Part shown: positions 35,788-43,874 of the stretch, one piece after another
How positions within the stretch are numbered: position 1 is the stretch's first letter
Layout of the letters: each line of letters begins with the position of its first letter
Source: an uncultured Paracoccaceae bacterium
GTDB lineage: Bacteria; Pseudomonadota; Alphaproteobacteria; Rhodobacterales; Rhodobacteraceae
Length of the DNA stretch: 64,000 bases
Reading direction: 5' to 3'
Assembly (NCBI GenBank): GCA_947500135.1
Contig: CANMQX010000001.1
Location: forward strand, 124,001-188,000
Position numbers and translations under genes: made by a program
The notes under the pieces: generated by a model
The model's input: the letters and a program-made list of their open reading frames with translations, nothing else
The model's database searches: none
What the model was told of the DNA's origin: nothing

Positions 35788-37098
35788 ATGTGGCAACTCA
35801 TGTTCCACCCCATTTTTGGACGGCTCTTTGCCGCCCAGGTCGTGGCTTTGCTTGGCACCGGCCTGCTGACTGTGGCGCTCGGGCTACTGGCCTATGATCT
35901 GGCAGGGGCGTCAGCGGGCGCTGTCCTTGGGATGGCCTACGCCATCAAAATGATCGCCTATGTCGGGCTGGCGCCAATCGCTGGGGCGTTGGTGGCCAAC
36001 CTGCCCCGCAAGCCCGTGCTGATCGGGGCGGACCTGATCCGGGCAGCTGTCGCGCTTATGCTGCCCTTCATCACCGAAATCTGGCAGATCTATGTTGCGA
36101 TTTTCTTGCTACAGACCGCCTCTGCAACCTTCACGCCAACATTTCAGGCGACGATCCCCGATGTGCTGAAAGACGAAGACGACTATTCCCGCGCCCTCTC
36201 TTTGTCGCGACTGGCCTATGACATCGAAAACTTGCTCAGCCCCGCACTGGCCGGGCTTCTTCTACTTGTCATCAGCTTTCACTGGCTCTTTGGGGGCACC
36301 GCCATCGGCTTTGTAATCTCGGCCCTGCTGATCTGGGCTACCTCGCTGCCCAAACGGCAGCCGGGCAAGGATCGGCTATTCCGCGACAGGTTGACCCGGG
36401 GCATCCGCATCTACCTCGCCACACCGCGACTGCGTGGTCTTCTGGCGCTCACGCTTACTGCGGCTGCAGCGAGTGCCTTTGTCATCGTGAACACCGTAGT
36501 GGTCGTGCGCAGCGGGTTTGGCGGCAGCGACGGGGACGTGGCCATAGCATTGGCCTGTTTTGGCGGTGGATCCATGCTGGCAGCACTTATGCTGCCGGCA
36601 CTGCTGAAGAAACGCAGCGACCGGCCCATCATGATGACTGGCGCAACATTGCTGGCACTCGTGATGGGGTTACAGGCAGTTTTTACACCGACATGGACGA
36701 CGTTGCTTGCTCTCTGGGCGCTTATGGGCCTGGGCTATGCGGCCACGCTGACACCGCAGGGGCGGTTGATCCGGCGTTCTGCCCATAGCGAAGACCGCCC
36801 CGCAGTCTTTACCGCGCAATTTGCGCTGTCCCATGCTGGCTGGCTTGTGACCTACCCACTTGCCGGTGGCCTGATGACTGCCTACGGGGCGAAAGCTACA
36901 TTCTGCGTTCTCGGGGCACTGGGCCTGCTTGGCGTTGTCTCAGCATACAGACTTTGGCCTGTTGGCGACCCGGTAGTTGTCGCCCACAGCCACCCTGAAC
37001 TGCCCAACGATCACCCACACCTGCAGGGTGATGGTCGCCGACATGCCCACGCGCTGATCATTGATGATGAACACCACCACTGGCCAACGCAGGGCTGA
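35788..37098 (+). CDS. MFS exporter with His-rich C-terminal tail (NreB-like)
   Basis: A 436-residue major facilitator with about twelve membrane segments, of the EntS/DUF894-like branch. The loop GALVANLPRKPVLIGADLIR matches MFS motif A. The last 40 residues are cytoplasmic and rich in His: HSHPEL, DHPHL, RRHAHAL and DDEHHHWP give eleven histidines. Such tails occur in NreB-type nickel-resistance exporters, so a divalent-metal export role is possible. It follows the proline racemase-like gene by 35 bp but a shared function is not obvious. Confidence 0.8.
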   Translation: MWQLMFHPIFGRLFAAQVVALLGTGLLTVALGLLAYDLAGASAGAVLGMAYAIKMIAYVGLAPIAGALVANLPRKPVLIGADLIRAAVALMLPFITEIWQIYVAIFLLQTASATFTPTFQATIPDVLKDEDDYSRALSLSRLAYDIENLLSPALAGLLLLVISFHWLFGGTAIGFVISALLIWATSLPKRQPGKDRLFRDRLTRGIRIYLATPRLRGLLALTLTAAAASAFVIVNTVVVVRSGFGGSDGDVAIALACFGGGSMLAALMLPALLKKRSDRPIMMTGATLLALVMGLQAVFTPTWTTLLALWALMGLGYAATLTPQGRLIRRSAHSEDRPAVFTAQFALSHAGWLVTYPLAGGLMTAYGAKATFCVLGALGLLGVVSAYRLWPVGDPVVVAHSHPELPNDHPHLQGDGRRHAHALIIDDEHHHWPTQG

Positions 37099-37121
37099 CA
37101 AAATTTTACAGAAACTTTGAC

Positions 37122-37143
37122 CAAAATCCTTGGAAGGATTTTG
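37122..37143. repeat. Hairpin upstream of the ABC-F gene
   Basis: CAAAATCCTT-GG-AAGGATTTTG has perfect 10-bp arms. It is preceded by AAACTTTG and lies 51 bp before the ABC-F start. A near-identical arrangement occurs after the same gene at 39061-39106. Confidence 0.65.
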
Positions 37144-37193
37144 CGTCGCACCACCAATTGACCTGACACTCTAGATCAAGCATAGCGCCTCTT

Positions 37194-39047
37194 ATGCTCA
37201 AGATTTCAGACATCACCTATTCCGTCGAAGGCCGCACGCTGGTCGAAAACGCGACTGTCACCATTCCCACCGGTCACAAGGTTGGTTTGGTCGGGCGCAA
37301 CGGCTCTGGCAAGACAACGCTGTTCCGCGTGATCCGTGGCGAAATGGTGCTGGACACGGGCAATGTCAGCATACCAAAGGGTTGGAAGATCGGCGGTGTC
37401 AGCCAAGAAGTACCTGGCAACAACGTATCACTTATCACCACCGTTCTGCGTGCCGACACCGAACGCGAGGCACTGCTGGCCGAGGCCGAAACCGCCACCG
37501 ACCCTGAACGGATCGCCGATGTGCAGACCCGGCTTGCCGATATCGACGCCTGGTCCGCCGAAGCTCGCGCGGCTACGATCCTCAAAGGCCTCGGTTTCAC
37601 CCATGACGAACAACAAATGCCCTGCTCTGCCTTCTCAGGCGGTTGGCGGATGCGGGTCGCACTGGCAGCTGTCCTGTTCAGCGAACCCGATCTGTTGCTG
37701 CTGGACGAACCGACCAACTATCTCGACCTCGAAGGGGCGCTGTGGCTTGAGGCGTATCTGGTCAAGTACCCCCACACCGTGCTGATCGTCAGCCACGACC
37801 GGGAACTGCTGAACCGCTCTGTCGGTGGTATCCTGCATCTCGAAAACAAGGGTCTGATTTACTACACAGGGCCCTACGACACGTTCGCCAACCAGCGTGC
37901 AGCCAACCGCGCTGTACAAGCTGCTGCCGCGAAAAAACAGGATGCGCAACGCGCCCATCTGCAAGCCTTTGTTGACCGCTTCAAGGCCAAAGCCTCCAAA
38001 GCCAAACAGGCCCAATCCCGGGTCAAGATGCTGGAAAAGATGGAAACGATCCGCGCGCCCGAAGATGCCGCGCGCACGGTCTTCACCTTTCCCGAGCCTG
38101 AAGAGCTTTCGCCCCCCATCATCGCCACCGAAGGCGCTGCCGTCGGCTATGGCAACCACATCGTGCTACATGATCTGAACCTGCGCATTGACCAGGACGA
38201 CCGTATCGCCCTGTTGGGGCGCAATGGCGAAGGCAAATCGACGCTGTCAAAAATGCTGTCGGATCGACTACCGGTGGCGCGGGGCAAAATGGTGCGTTCT
38301 AACAAGCTGCGCATCGGTTTTTTCGCGCAACATCAGGTGGAGGAGTTGCGCGTCGAAGAAACCCCACTCGACCACCTGTTTCGTGAACGGCCCAACGAAG
38401 GTCAGGCCAAACTGCGCGCGCGGCTCGCAGGCTTCGGGCTTGGTGCCGATCAGGCCGATACTGAGGTCGGGCGTTTATCTGGCGGGCAAAAGGCGCGTCT
38501 TTCTCTCCTTCTGGCCACCCTGCCCGCGCCACATCTGTTGATTCTGGACGAACCGACAAACCACCTGGATATCGAAAGCCGAGAGGCGCTGGTCGAAGCG
38601 CTCACCGCATATTCAGGTGCGGTGATCCTCGTCAGTCACGATATGCATCTGCTGAGCATGGTGGCTGACAGGCTTTGGCTGGTGAAAGACGGGCATGTGA
38701 AACCTTACGACGAAGACCTGCCCGCCTATCGCAAAATGCTGCTAACGCCCGACAAACCAGCCGAAAAGGACAAGCCCAAACCTGTCAAAGCAGCCAAGCC
38801 CACCCGCGAGGCATTGCAAAACCTCCGCGCGGACGTCCGTAAGAACGAAGAGCGGGTCAAGAAAATCAACGACATGCGCGACAAACTTGCCAAGAAGCTC
38901 GCCGATCCCGTGCTTTACGAGGATGGCAAAGCAGGCGAGCTGGCGACATGGAACAAGAAATACGCCGAGGTCATGGATGGGCTGGAACGCGCAGAGGCGC
39001 TGTGGATGGCAGCACTCGAAAAGCTGGAAGAGGCTCAAAAGACATGA
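37194..39047 (+). CDS. ABC-F family ATPase (Uup/YheS-like)
   Basis: A 617-residue soluble protein with two ABC domains and no membrane part. Walker A motifs are VGRNGSGKTT (near residue 33) and LGRNGEGKST; signature motifs are FSGGWRMRV and LSGGQKARL; Walker B motifs end in LLLLDEPTNYLDL and LLILDEPTNHLDI. The inter-domain linker (about 235-290) is the long basic P-site tRNA-interaction motif region. A C-terminal coiled coil (LRADVRKNEERVKKI onward) resembles Uup/YheS. Such proteins act on stalled ribosomes; antibiotic resistance is not implied. It is flanked by matching hairpins. Confidence 0.93.
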   Translation: MLKISDITYSVEGRTLVENATVTIPTGHKVGLVGRNGSGKTTLFRVIRGEMVLDTGNVSIPKGWKIGGVSQEVPGNNVSLITTVLRADTEREALLAEAETATDPERIADVQTRLADIDAWSAEARAATILKGLGFTHDEQQMPCSAFSGGWRMRVALAAVLFSEPDLLLLDEPTNYLDLEGALWLEAYLVKYPHTVLIVSHDRELLNRSVGGILHLENKGLIYYTGPYDTFANQRAANRAVQAAAAKKQDAQRAHLQAFVDRFKAKASKAKQAQSRVKMLEKMETIRAPEDAARTVFTFPEPEELSPPIIATEGAAVGYGNHIVLHDLNLRIDQDDRIALLGRNGEGKSTLSKMLSDRLPVARGKMVRSNKLRIGFFAQHQVEELRVEETPLDHLFRERPNEGQAKLRARLAGFGLGADQADTEVGRLSGGQKARLSLLLATLPAPHLLILDEPTNHLDIESREALVEALTAYSGAVILVSHDMHLLSMVADRLWLVKDGHVKPYDEDLPAYRKMLLTPDKPAEKDKPKPVKAAKPTREALQNLRADVRKNEERVKKINDMRDKLAKKLADPVLYEDGKAGELATWNKKYAEVMDGLERAEALWMAALEKLEEAQKT

Positions 39048-39060
39048 CGGTCCGCGCAAA

Positions 39061-39106
39061 CAAACTTTCAAAGAAAGTTTGGTGTCAAATCCTTGATAAG
39101 GATTTG
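39061..39106. repeat. Double hairpin downstream of the ABC-F gene
   Basis: CAAACTTTC-AAA-GAAAGTTTG (39061-39081, perfect 9-bp arms) is followed by CAAATCCTT-GAT-AAGGATTTG (39086-39106, perfect 9-bp arms). The second hairpin matches the one at 37122-37143. It ends 42 bp before the marC start. No T-run follows either. Confidence 0.65.
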
Positions 39107-39147
39107 CATCCTTGCCCCGACCTCAAAAACAAACCAACGTCCTGCCC

Positions 39148-39777
39148 ATGACCGAACTCCCCGCCCTTATCGCTGCATTCACGACGATGTTCATTATCAT
39201 CGATCCACCCGGCCTCGCGCCGGTGTTTATCGCACTTACCCAAGGAATGTCCGCCGCCCAACGACGTGCCATTGCGATCCGGGCCTGTGTCGTCTCTGCC
39301 GTTTTGATGATCCTCTTTCTGTTTCTGGGCGAAACAGTGCTGGGCTTTATCGGCATTTCGATGGATGCGTTCCGGATCGCCGGTGGGATTCTGCTTTTCC
39401 TTACAGCTCTCGACATGCTGTTCCAACGCAGGCAGGCGCGACGCGAAGACAGTGCCGCCGAAGGTCAGGCCGAACATCATGACGATCCGTCGGTCTTCCC
39501 CCTCGCGCTGCCCCTGATCGTGGGGCCGGGTGCGATCACGACAATCATCCTTTTGGCCGGTCAGGCCGAAGGTGCCGGCGATTTTGGGGCGATTGCTGGC
39601 GTGTTGATGGCGGTTCTGCTGATCGTCTTTGCAGCCTTCCTTGCAGCACCCGCAATCGAACGGGTCTTGGGCAAGACCGGGTTGAACATTGTCACCCGCG
39701 TACTCGGGATGCTTTTGGCCGCACTGGCCGTCCAATTTGTACTGGACGGGCTGCGGGGTTTCGGGATCGGCGGTTAG
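39148..39777 (+). CDS. MarC-family integral membrane protein
   Basis: A 209-residue membrane protein of the MarC (UPF0056) family with six predicted membrane helices. FTTMFIIIDPPGLAPVFIALT near the N-terminus and the repeat-like PLALPLIVGPGAITTIILL in the second half are the family's duplicated motif. The loop between helices 3 and 4 is hydrophilic and His/Glu-rich (EGQAEHHDDPS). Despite the name, MarC is not established in antibiotic resistance; substrate unknown. The ATG at 39148 is chosen; upstream in-frame codons overlap the hairpin region. Confidence 0.9.
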   Translation: MTELPALIAAFTTMFIIIDPPGLAPVFIALTQGMSAAQRRAIAIRACVVSAVLMILFLFLGETVLGFIGISMDAFRIAGGILLFLTALDMLFQRRQARREDSAAEGQAEHHDDPSVFPLALPLIVGPGAITTIILLAGQAEGAGDFGAIAGVLMAVLLIVFAAFLAAPAIERVLGKTGLNIVTRVLGMLLAALAVQFVLDGLRGFGIGG

Positions 39778-39793
39778 TACCTATATCAAAACC

Positions 39794-40372
39794 ATGAGCG
39801 CAGATCAGATCATGCAACTGACCTATCTCGTCTTGTTGGGCGCGGCGATTGGCGGATCGGCCATCGTGGCCGGACGAAACAATATGGGCAAGATGGCGCA
39901 ACAGGCCGCGATCTGGGCGCTCATCTTTGTTGGGGTTGTCGGAGCCTACGGATTGTGGGACGAAATTGGGCGCGATGTGACGTCGCGCCAAAGCGTGATG
40001 GATGATGGTCGGGTCAGCGTACCGCGCAGCCCGGATGGCCATTATTACCTGACACTTGATGTCAATGACGTCCCTATCCGGTTTGTGGTTGATACCGGGG
40101 CCAGTCAGGTTGTGCTGACCCAAGATGACGCGCGGCGGATCGGGATTGACCCCGAAACACTCAGCTATTTTGGATCCGCCAGCACGGCCAACGGAATTGT
40201 GCGGACGGCCCCCGTCAGGCTTGATACGGTCACACTTGGCGACATGCGCGACCGCGATCTGCCTGCTGTGGTGAATGAAGGGGCGATGACAGAATCGCTG
40301 CTCGGCATGACCTATCTTGATCAGTATGATCGGATCGAAATTAGCCGCGGCGAACTGGTACTGACACGATGA
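39794..40372 (+). CDS. Membrane-anchored retropepsin-like aspartic protease (TIGR02281 type)
   Basis: A 192-residue protein. Two hydrophobic N-terminal segments (about residues 7-24 and 36-54) anchor it in the inner membrane. The periplasmic part is a single clan-AA aspartic protease domain with FVVDTGASQVVLT, the Asp-Thr-Gly catalytic motif, and a conserved SLLGMTYLDQYD. Such enzymes act as dimers since each gives one Asp. Substrate is unknown. The start lies 16 bp after marC, and its TGA overlaps the ATG of the next tiny lipoprotein gene, so the three genes are probably one transcript. Confidence 0.88.
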   Translation: MSADQIMQLTYLVLLGAAIGGSAIVAGRNNMGKMAQQAAIWALIFVGVVGAYGLWDEIGRDVTSRQSVMDDGRVSVPRSPDGHYYLTLDVNDVPIRFVVDTGASQVVLTQDDARRIGIDPETLSYFGSASTANGIVRTAPVRLDTVTLGDMRDRDLPAVVNEGAMTESLLGMTYLDQYDRIEISRGELVLTR

Positions 40373-40479
40373 TCCGATTGATCCCGCTTCTTATCCTGTT
40401 GGGCGCTTGCGCGCCCACGCCAACGGAACTTCCAGAGGATTTCGACCCGACCTTCCAATTCTTCCTGCTGCCTGAATAA
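40369..40479 (+). CDS. Tiny lipoprotein, 36 residues, coupled to the protease
   Basis: MIRLIPLLILLGACAPTPTE forms a complete lipoprotein signal with lipobox LGAC; lipidation at Cys14 would leave a mature peptide of only 23 residues, acidic then aromatic (FDPTFQFFLLPE). The ATG overlaps the protease TGA as ATGA, which supports real translation by coupling. The next gene is convergent and its stop codon begins on the following base. I know no named family. It may be a small envelope partner of the protease; that is a guess from context. Confidence 0.65.
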   Translation: MIRLIPLLILLGACAPTPTELPEDFDPTFQFFLLPE

Positions 40480-41337
40480 TCAGGCGATCAGGTCGGGCCA
40501 GATCGCCTGGTTTTTGGCCGCAAACGGGCCGATATGACCAATCTCGCAAAGGCCATACCGCGCCGGGTCCACGACCAGCTGGGTTTTTGCGGCACCTTGA
40601 TAGAATTGCATCAAACGCCAGACCACCGCAGGTGGGACCATCACGTCATCCTTCATGGCGACAAATTTCACCGGAGCCTTCAACCCGTTCCAATCCGGCA
40701 TCGGCAGACTGTAACCGATGTCGCGGGCAAATGAACTACGCGACGTACACCAGCGGCGCCATTGCCAAAACACACCCGATGGGATGTTACTGCCAAAACG
40801 CAGACGCTTGCCCGGCATATACCCGGCGACAGCCGTGGCAGGCGGCCCCATAAGATGCCAATAGGCCGCCGCCGCCAGGCGATACGGGAACGGATGATCC
40901 ATCACATGGGCCGGGCCGGATGCAACGGCGATTACCCGGTCAACCCGGTCCAGATCGGTCTGGAATGACAACAGCATCCCACCCAGTGAATGGCCAATGA
41001 CCCACAGCGGCAGATGCGGGAACATACAGCGCAGATGATCACGCGCGACCTGCTGGTCATGCACACCCCAATCAACCATCGTGGCCTTGGACGCCTTCAT
41101 TGGGCCGCGCGCTGATGCCCCGAAATCCCGGTAGTCATAGGTCATACAGGCGATGTTCTGCGTGGTGGCCAGCCAGCCCGCAAAATCCGCATAATAGCGT
41201 TGCGGGACACCCGTGGCACCATGCAGGACAGCAACAGCCTTTGGGGGTGTTGGGGTCAGATAAAGACGGCCCCGCAGCTTGTAACCGCCAGAATAGAACC
41301 ATTGATCCTCGAAACCGATACCCACATGCATATTCAT
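40480..41337 (-). CDS. Alpha/beta-hydrolase
   Basis: A 285-residue serine hydrolase of the alpha/beta fold. The oxyanion region VAVLHGATGVPQRYYADFA, the nucleophile elbow VIGHSLGGMLL (Ser), an acid in VKFVAMKDDVMVPP and a His in CEIGHIGPFA complete the triad. It resembles the 'alpha/beta hydrolase YheT/prolyl aminopeptidase-like' proteins of Rhodobacterales. Substrate unknown. The ATG at 41337 has GGGGGG six bases upstream. It is divergent from a TetR regulator and the operator pair between them points to direct control. Confidence 0.87.
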   Translation of the reverse strand: MNMHVGIGFEDQWFYSGGYKLRGRLYLTPTPPKAVAVLHGATGVPQRYYADFAGWLATTQNIACMTYDYRDFGASARGPMKASKATMVDWGVHDQQVARDHLRCMFPHLPLWVIGHSLGGMLLSFQTDLDRVDRVIAVASGPAHVMDHPFPYRLAAAAYWHLMGPPATAVAGYMPGKRLRFGSNIPSGVFWQWRRWCTSRSSFARDIGYSLPMPDWNGLKAPVKFVAMKDDVMVPPAVVWRLMQFYQGAAKTQLVVDPARYGLCEIGHIGPFAAKNQAIWPDLIA

Positions 41338-41353
41338 CACGTGCCCCCCTATA

Positions 41354-41371
41354 ATAGACCGGTCGGTCTAT
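41354..41371. promoter_or_regulatory. TetR-type operator 1
   Basis: ATAGACCG-GT-CGGTCTAT has perfect 8-bp arms, extended by one A/T pair. It lies between the divergent hydrolase and TetR genes, 17 bp from the hydrolase start, as expected for a TetR-family operator. Confidence 0.7.
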
Positions 41372-41383
41372 TTGACACAGCAG

Positions 41384-41399
41384 TAGACCAATCGGTCCA
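41384..41399. promoter_or_regulatory. TetR-type operator 2
   Basis: TAGACC-AATC-GGTCCA is an imperfect copy of operator 1, its start 30 bp further along and 21 bp before the TetR gene. Spacing of near three helical turns would let two dimers sit on one DNA face. Confidence 0.6.
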
Positions 41400-41419
41400 A
41401 TCATGCAATACCTGATTAC

Positions 41420-41962
41420 ATGACATCGACACGCACCGAATTGGCGATCAAGGCAGGCTATCTGTTCCAGCAAAGGGGCTATCACGGCGTTGGGCTGTCC
41501 GAGATATTGGAAAGCGCGGGCGTCCCCAAAGGCTCGCTTTACCACCACTACCCCAACGGCAAGGCCGATCTGGCGCTGGCAGCAGCCGAAATCGCGGCAA
41601 CCGAAGTGCTGCGGATCATTGATGCCTCATTCGATGAGGCCGCGACCTACCGGGATGGGGTGACGACCTATTGCTACAAACTGGCCAAATATTTCGACAT
41701 TCACGAAGGTAAAATCGGCTGCCCAGTCTCGGCCACCCTGCTGGGCGGGCCCGATAACGCAGTATTCCGCGAAACGCTCAGCACGATCTATAGCAGATGG
41801 ATGGACAGGCTTGCCGAACACGCGGTCCGCTTCGGGCAATCGGCAGCACAGGCAGATCACAACGCAAGGCGGCTTTTTCTGTCCTTGGAAGGGTCATGGA
41901 CCCTAGCCCGCGCACGCGGCGATTCAAACGTGATCCGGGAATTGCCATCGTTGGTCTGTTAG
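41420..41962 (+). CDS. TetR/AcrR-family transcriptional regulator
   Basis: A 180-residue TetR-family repressor. The N-terminal HTH covers residues 4-48: KAGYLFQQRGYHGVGLSEI, LESAGVPKGSLYHHYPNGKAD. The C-terminal ligand domain contains the IGCPVSATLLGG segment of the LmrA/YxaF-like (TetR_C) branch. It probably represses itself and the divergent alpha/beta-hydrolase through the operator pair upstream. The ligand is unknown. No strong ribosome site is seen. Confidence 0.9.
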   Translation: MTSTRTELAIKAGYLFQQRGYHGVGLSEILESAGVPKGSLYHHYPNGKADLALAAAEIAATEVLRIIDASFDEAATYRDGVTTYCYKLAKYFDIHEGKIGCPVSATLLGGPDNAVFRETLSTIYSRWMDRLAEHAVRFGQSAAQADHNARRLFLSLEGSWTLARARGDSNVIRELPSLVC

Positions 41963-42121
41963 GTGGAATAACAGCTTCTGAGTTAACAGATGCCAGCTTT
42001 GCGGATCAAGCGGACTTTTGCCGCATCTGCTCCAACGGCTGCTTTCGAATGTTGTCAGTCAAAAGTCACTGATCATGTTGGTAGCACAGTCGGTTGAGTT
42101 TCGGCCTCAGTGGCATAAAAA

Positions 42122-43012
42122 GTGTGTGACGGAACGTGGCGTGGCACACATAAGTGGGCGAAGAGCATCGACAACCTTTTGAGTTTCTTTGGCGTCAACA
42201 AGTCTAGCCTTATCGGTTCTGGGGTCGAGGCCGAAGTTTTCGCGCTCAACAAAAAAACTGTGCTGCGCGTAAACCGCAAAGGCTCAAGCAAATCCGACGT
42301 TACGGCTCGAGTTGAGCTATTGAACCGAATGATGTCAGGGTCGCAGCAAGTTCGTTTCGAAATCCCCACAGTCACTGATTTTGGCTTCAAATTCGGTTTG
42401 CATTTCACAATCGAAAATCGCTTAAGCGGCATCCCTTTGAGTGATGGACTTGAGCAACAATCCGGCTCAAAGCGTGCGGCATTGATTGATGATTACCTAG
42501 AGATATCTACGCAACTTTCTCGTTTGTTAATCGGCGACGTGACGTATGGCGAGTTGGGGCTAGGTGAACCAATACGTAATCCGTGCTTCAAGAGTTTTCT
42601 GAGACAGCGGGCCCAGCAGTCCTTGGACGTATGTCAGCTCGACATTGATCTTGAGAGCATTCTTGATGCTATTAACGATCCAAGTCAGCCCGAGCTCGTG
42701 CATTTAGACTATTGCCCATCGAATGTTATGTGTTCAGAGGGCAAAATCACTGGTGTCCTGGATTTTGGAGGCACAACAGTCACAGGAAGCTCAGCGTTCA
42801 ACCCAGTTGTGGCCACCACGTTTCTGGACCCCACCATCACGCCTGTGGCGAATGCGAATGACCACCATCAAGCTCTCGATTGGCTTGAAAGCTTTGGACA
42901 TTCTGAGAGCAATTTGGCTATGAAAAAATGGCTGGCGGCCTACTGGTCATTCTGCGGCAAAGATAAGGACCTACCACTTTTTAGATGGTGCCGCAGAACC
43001 CTAAACGTGTAG
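42122..43012 (+). CDS. Aminoglycoside-phosphotransferase-like kinase
   Basis: A protein of about 296 residues with the APH/choline-kinase fold. LIGSGVEAEVFAL and VLRVNRKG form the N-lobe, and LVHLDYCPSNVM followed by KITGVLDFGG supply the catalytic Asp/Asn and the metal-binding Asp. The substrate is unknown; antibiotic resistance should not be assumed from the fold. The N-terminus is uncertain: the GTG at 42122 gives the full frame but no ribosome site is clear, and a TTG at 42179 is possible. Base composition and codon choice look more AT-rich than neighbours, suggesting later acquisition. Confidence 0.72.
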   Translation: MCDGTWRGTHKWAKSIDNLLSFFGVNKSSLIGSGVEAEVFALNKKTVLRVNRKGSSKSDVTARVELLNRMMSGSQQVRFEIPTVTDFGFKFGLHFTIENRLSGIPLSDGLEQQSGSKRAALIDDYLEISTQLSRLLIGDVTYGELGLGEPIRNPCFKSFLRQRAQQSLDVCQLDIDLESILDAINDPSQPELVHLDYCPSNVMCSEGKITGVLDFGGTTVTGSSAFNPVVATTFLDPTITPVANANDHHQALDWLESFGHSESNLAMKKWLAAYWSFCGKDKDLPLFRWCRRTLNV

Positions 43013-43115
43013 CGCAAATTAGTCTGCATTTGTCATTTCTGCCGCGCGATCACGGAACGCCTGATGGCAGAAGAAAACCGGTTGCTGCATCCTGGCCATA
43101 CGCAACGAATGCGGA

Positions 43116-43745
43116 CTAGGCCGACCTTGTTGCGCGCGCCGTGAACACCCCTGCCACAAACAAACAGCTTGCTCCGACACGGTTTAGAAGCCTCATTGCC
43201 GCCGGCCTTTGAAATTGTGTTCTCATGCCATTTGCAAAAAAGAGCCAGAAAAGGCTGTTCAGCGTTGCGACAGCCAAGAACGTCACGATTAGAATCGCAA
43301 ACTGCTGGAAGATGGGACCTGTCGGGCTCACGAATTGAGGGACGAACGCAACGTAAAAGGCAGGGCCTTTGGGGTTGAGAACGCTAATCAAAAGAGCCTG
43401 CCAAAAAAGCCTCAGTAACGGCTTTGACACCGCCCCTTCACTGAGCAATAAATCCTCAACAGGCGCCGTCCAAAGGGAATAGGCTAACCATATCAGATAC
43501 ATCGCACCCGCCAGCTTTAGCAGCGTAAAGAGAAAGGCAGACGTCGCCAAAACCGCGCCTGCACCCAAAAGAGACAGTGACATCGCAATGAACGCGCCAA
43601 GCACAACACCTGGAATTGTCGCAAGGCCTGACCGTTTTCCATCGCGGATCGCGTAGTTGACCGTCAAAACAATGTTTGGGCCAGGAATGAGAACAACAAT
43701 CGCACTTGCCACGGCAAAGGCGATCCACGTTTCATAGGTCATCAT
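43116..43745 (-). CDS. LysE-family amino-acid exporter, copy A
   Basis: A 209-residue inner-membrane exporter of the LysE/RhtB family with six predicted helices. The diagnostic N-terminal PGPNIVLTVNYAIRDGKRSGLAT, a GxVxG-type VVLGAFIAMSL and LISVLNPKGPAFYVAFVPQF are intact. Substrates of the family are amino acids and related compounds. The start codon overlaps the end of a short upstream open frame (43742-43852, 36 codons, GGAG ahead), which might be a coupled leader; that is uncertain. Copy B lies 130 bp upstream on the same strand. Confidence 0.9.
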   Translation of the reverse strand: MMTYETWIAFAVASAIVVLIPGPNIVLTVNYAIRDGKRSGLATIPGVVLGAFIAMSLSLLGAGAVLATSAFLFTLLKLAGAMYLIWLAYSLWTAPVEDLLLSEGAVSKPLLRLFWQALLISVLNPKGPAFYVAFVPQFVSPTGPIFQQFAILIVTFLAVATLNSLFWLFFANGMRTQFQRPAAMRLLNRVGASCLFVAGVFTARATRSA

Positions 43746-43874
43746 TCGCTCCGATCATCTAAATTGCTGATGCCGATAAGACTGGAAAGCCAACCGGATT
43801 GAAAGCGCAATACTTCGCCTCCAGCGGCATCAATGCCCGCCCTTTGCTTCATCACAATCACTCCGAACCCGAGA

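Noticed and set aside
42122..43012. Calling the APH-like gene an antibiotic-resistance gene
   Set aside because: The fold includes many kinases of ordinary metabolites; nothing points to an aminoglycoside.
43742..43852. 36-codon frame ending in the start of LysE copy A
   Set aside because: It has GGAG and an ATGA overlap but no recognisable content; kept only as a note in the LysE entry.
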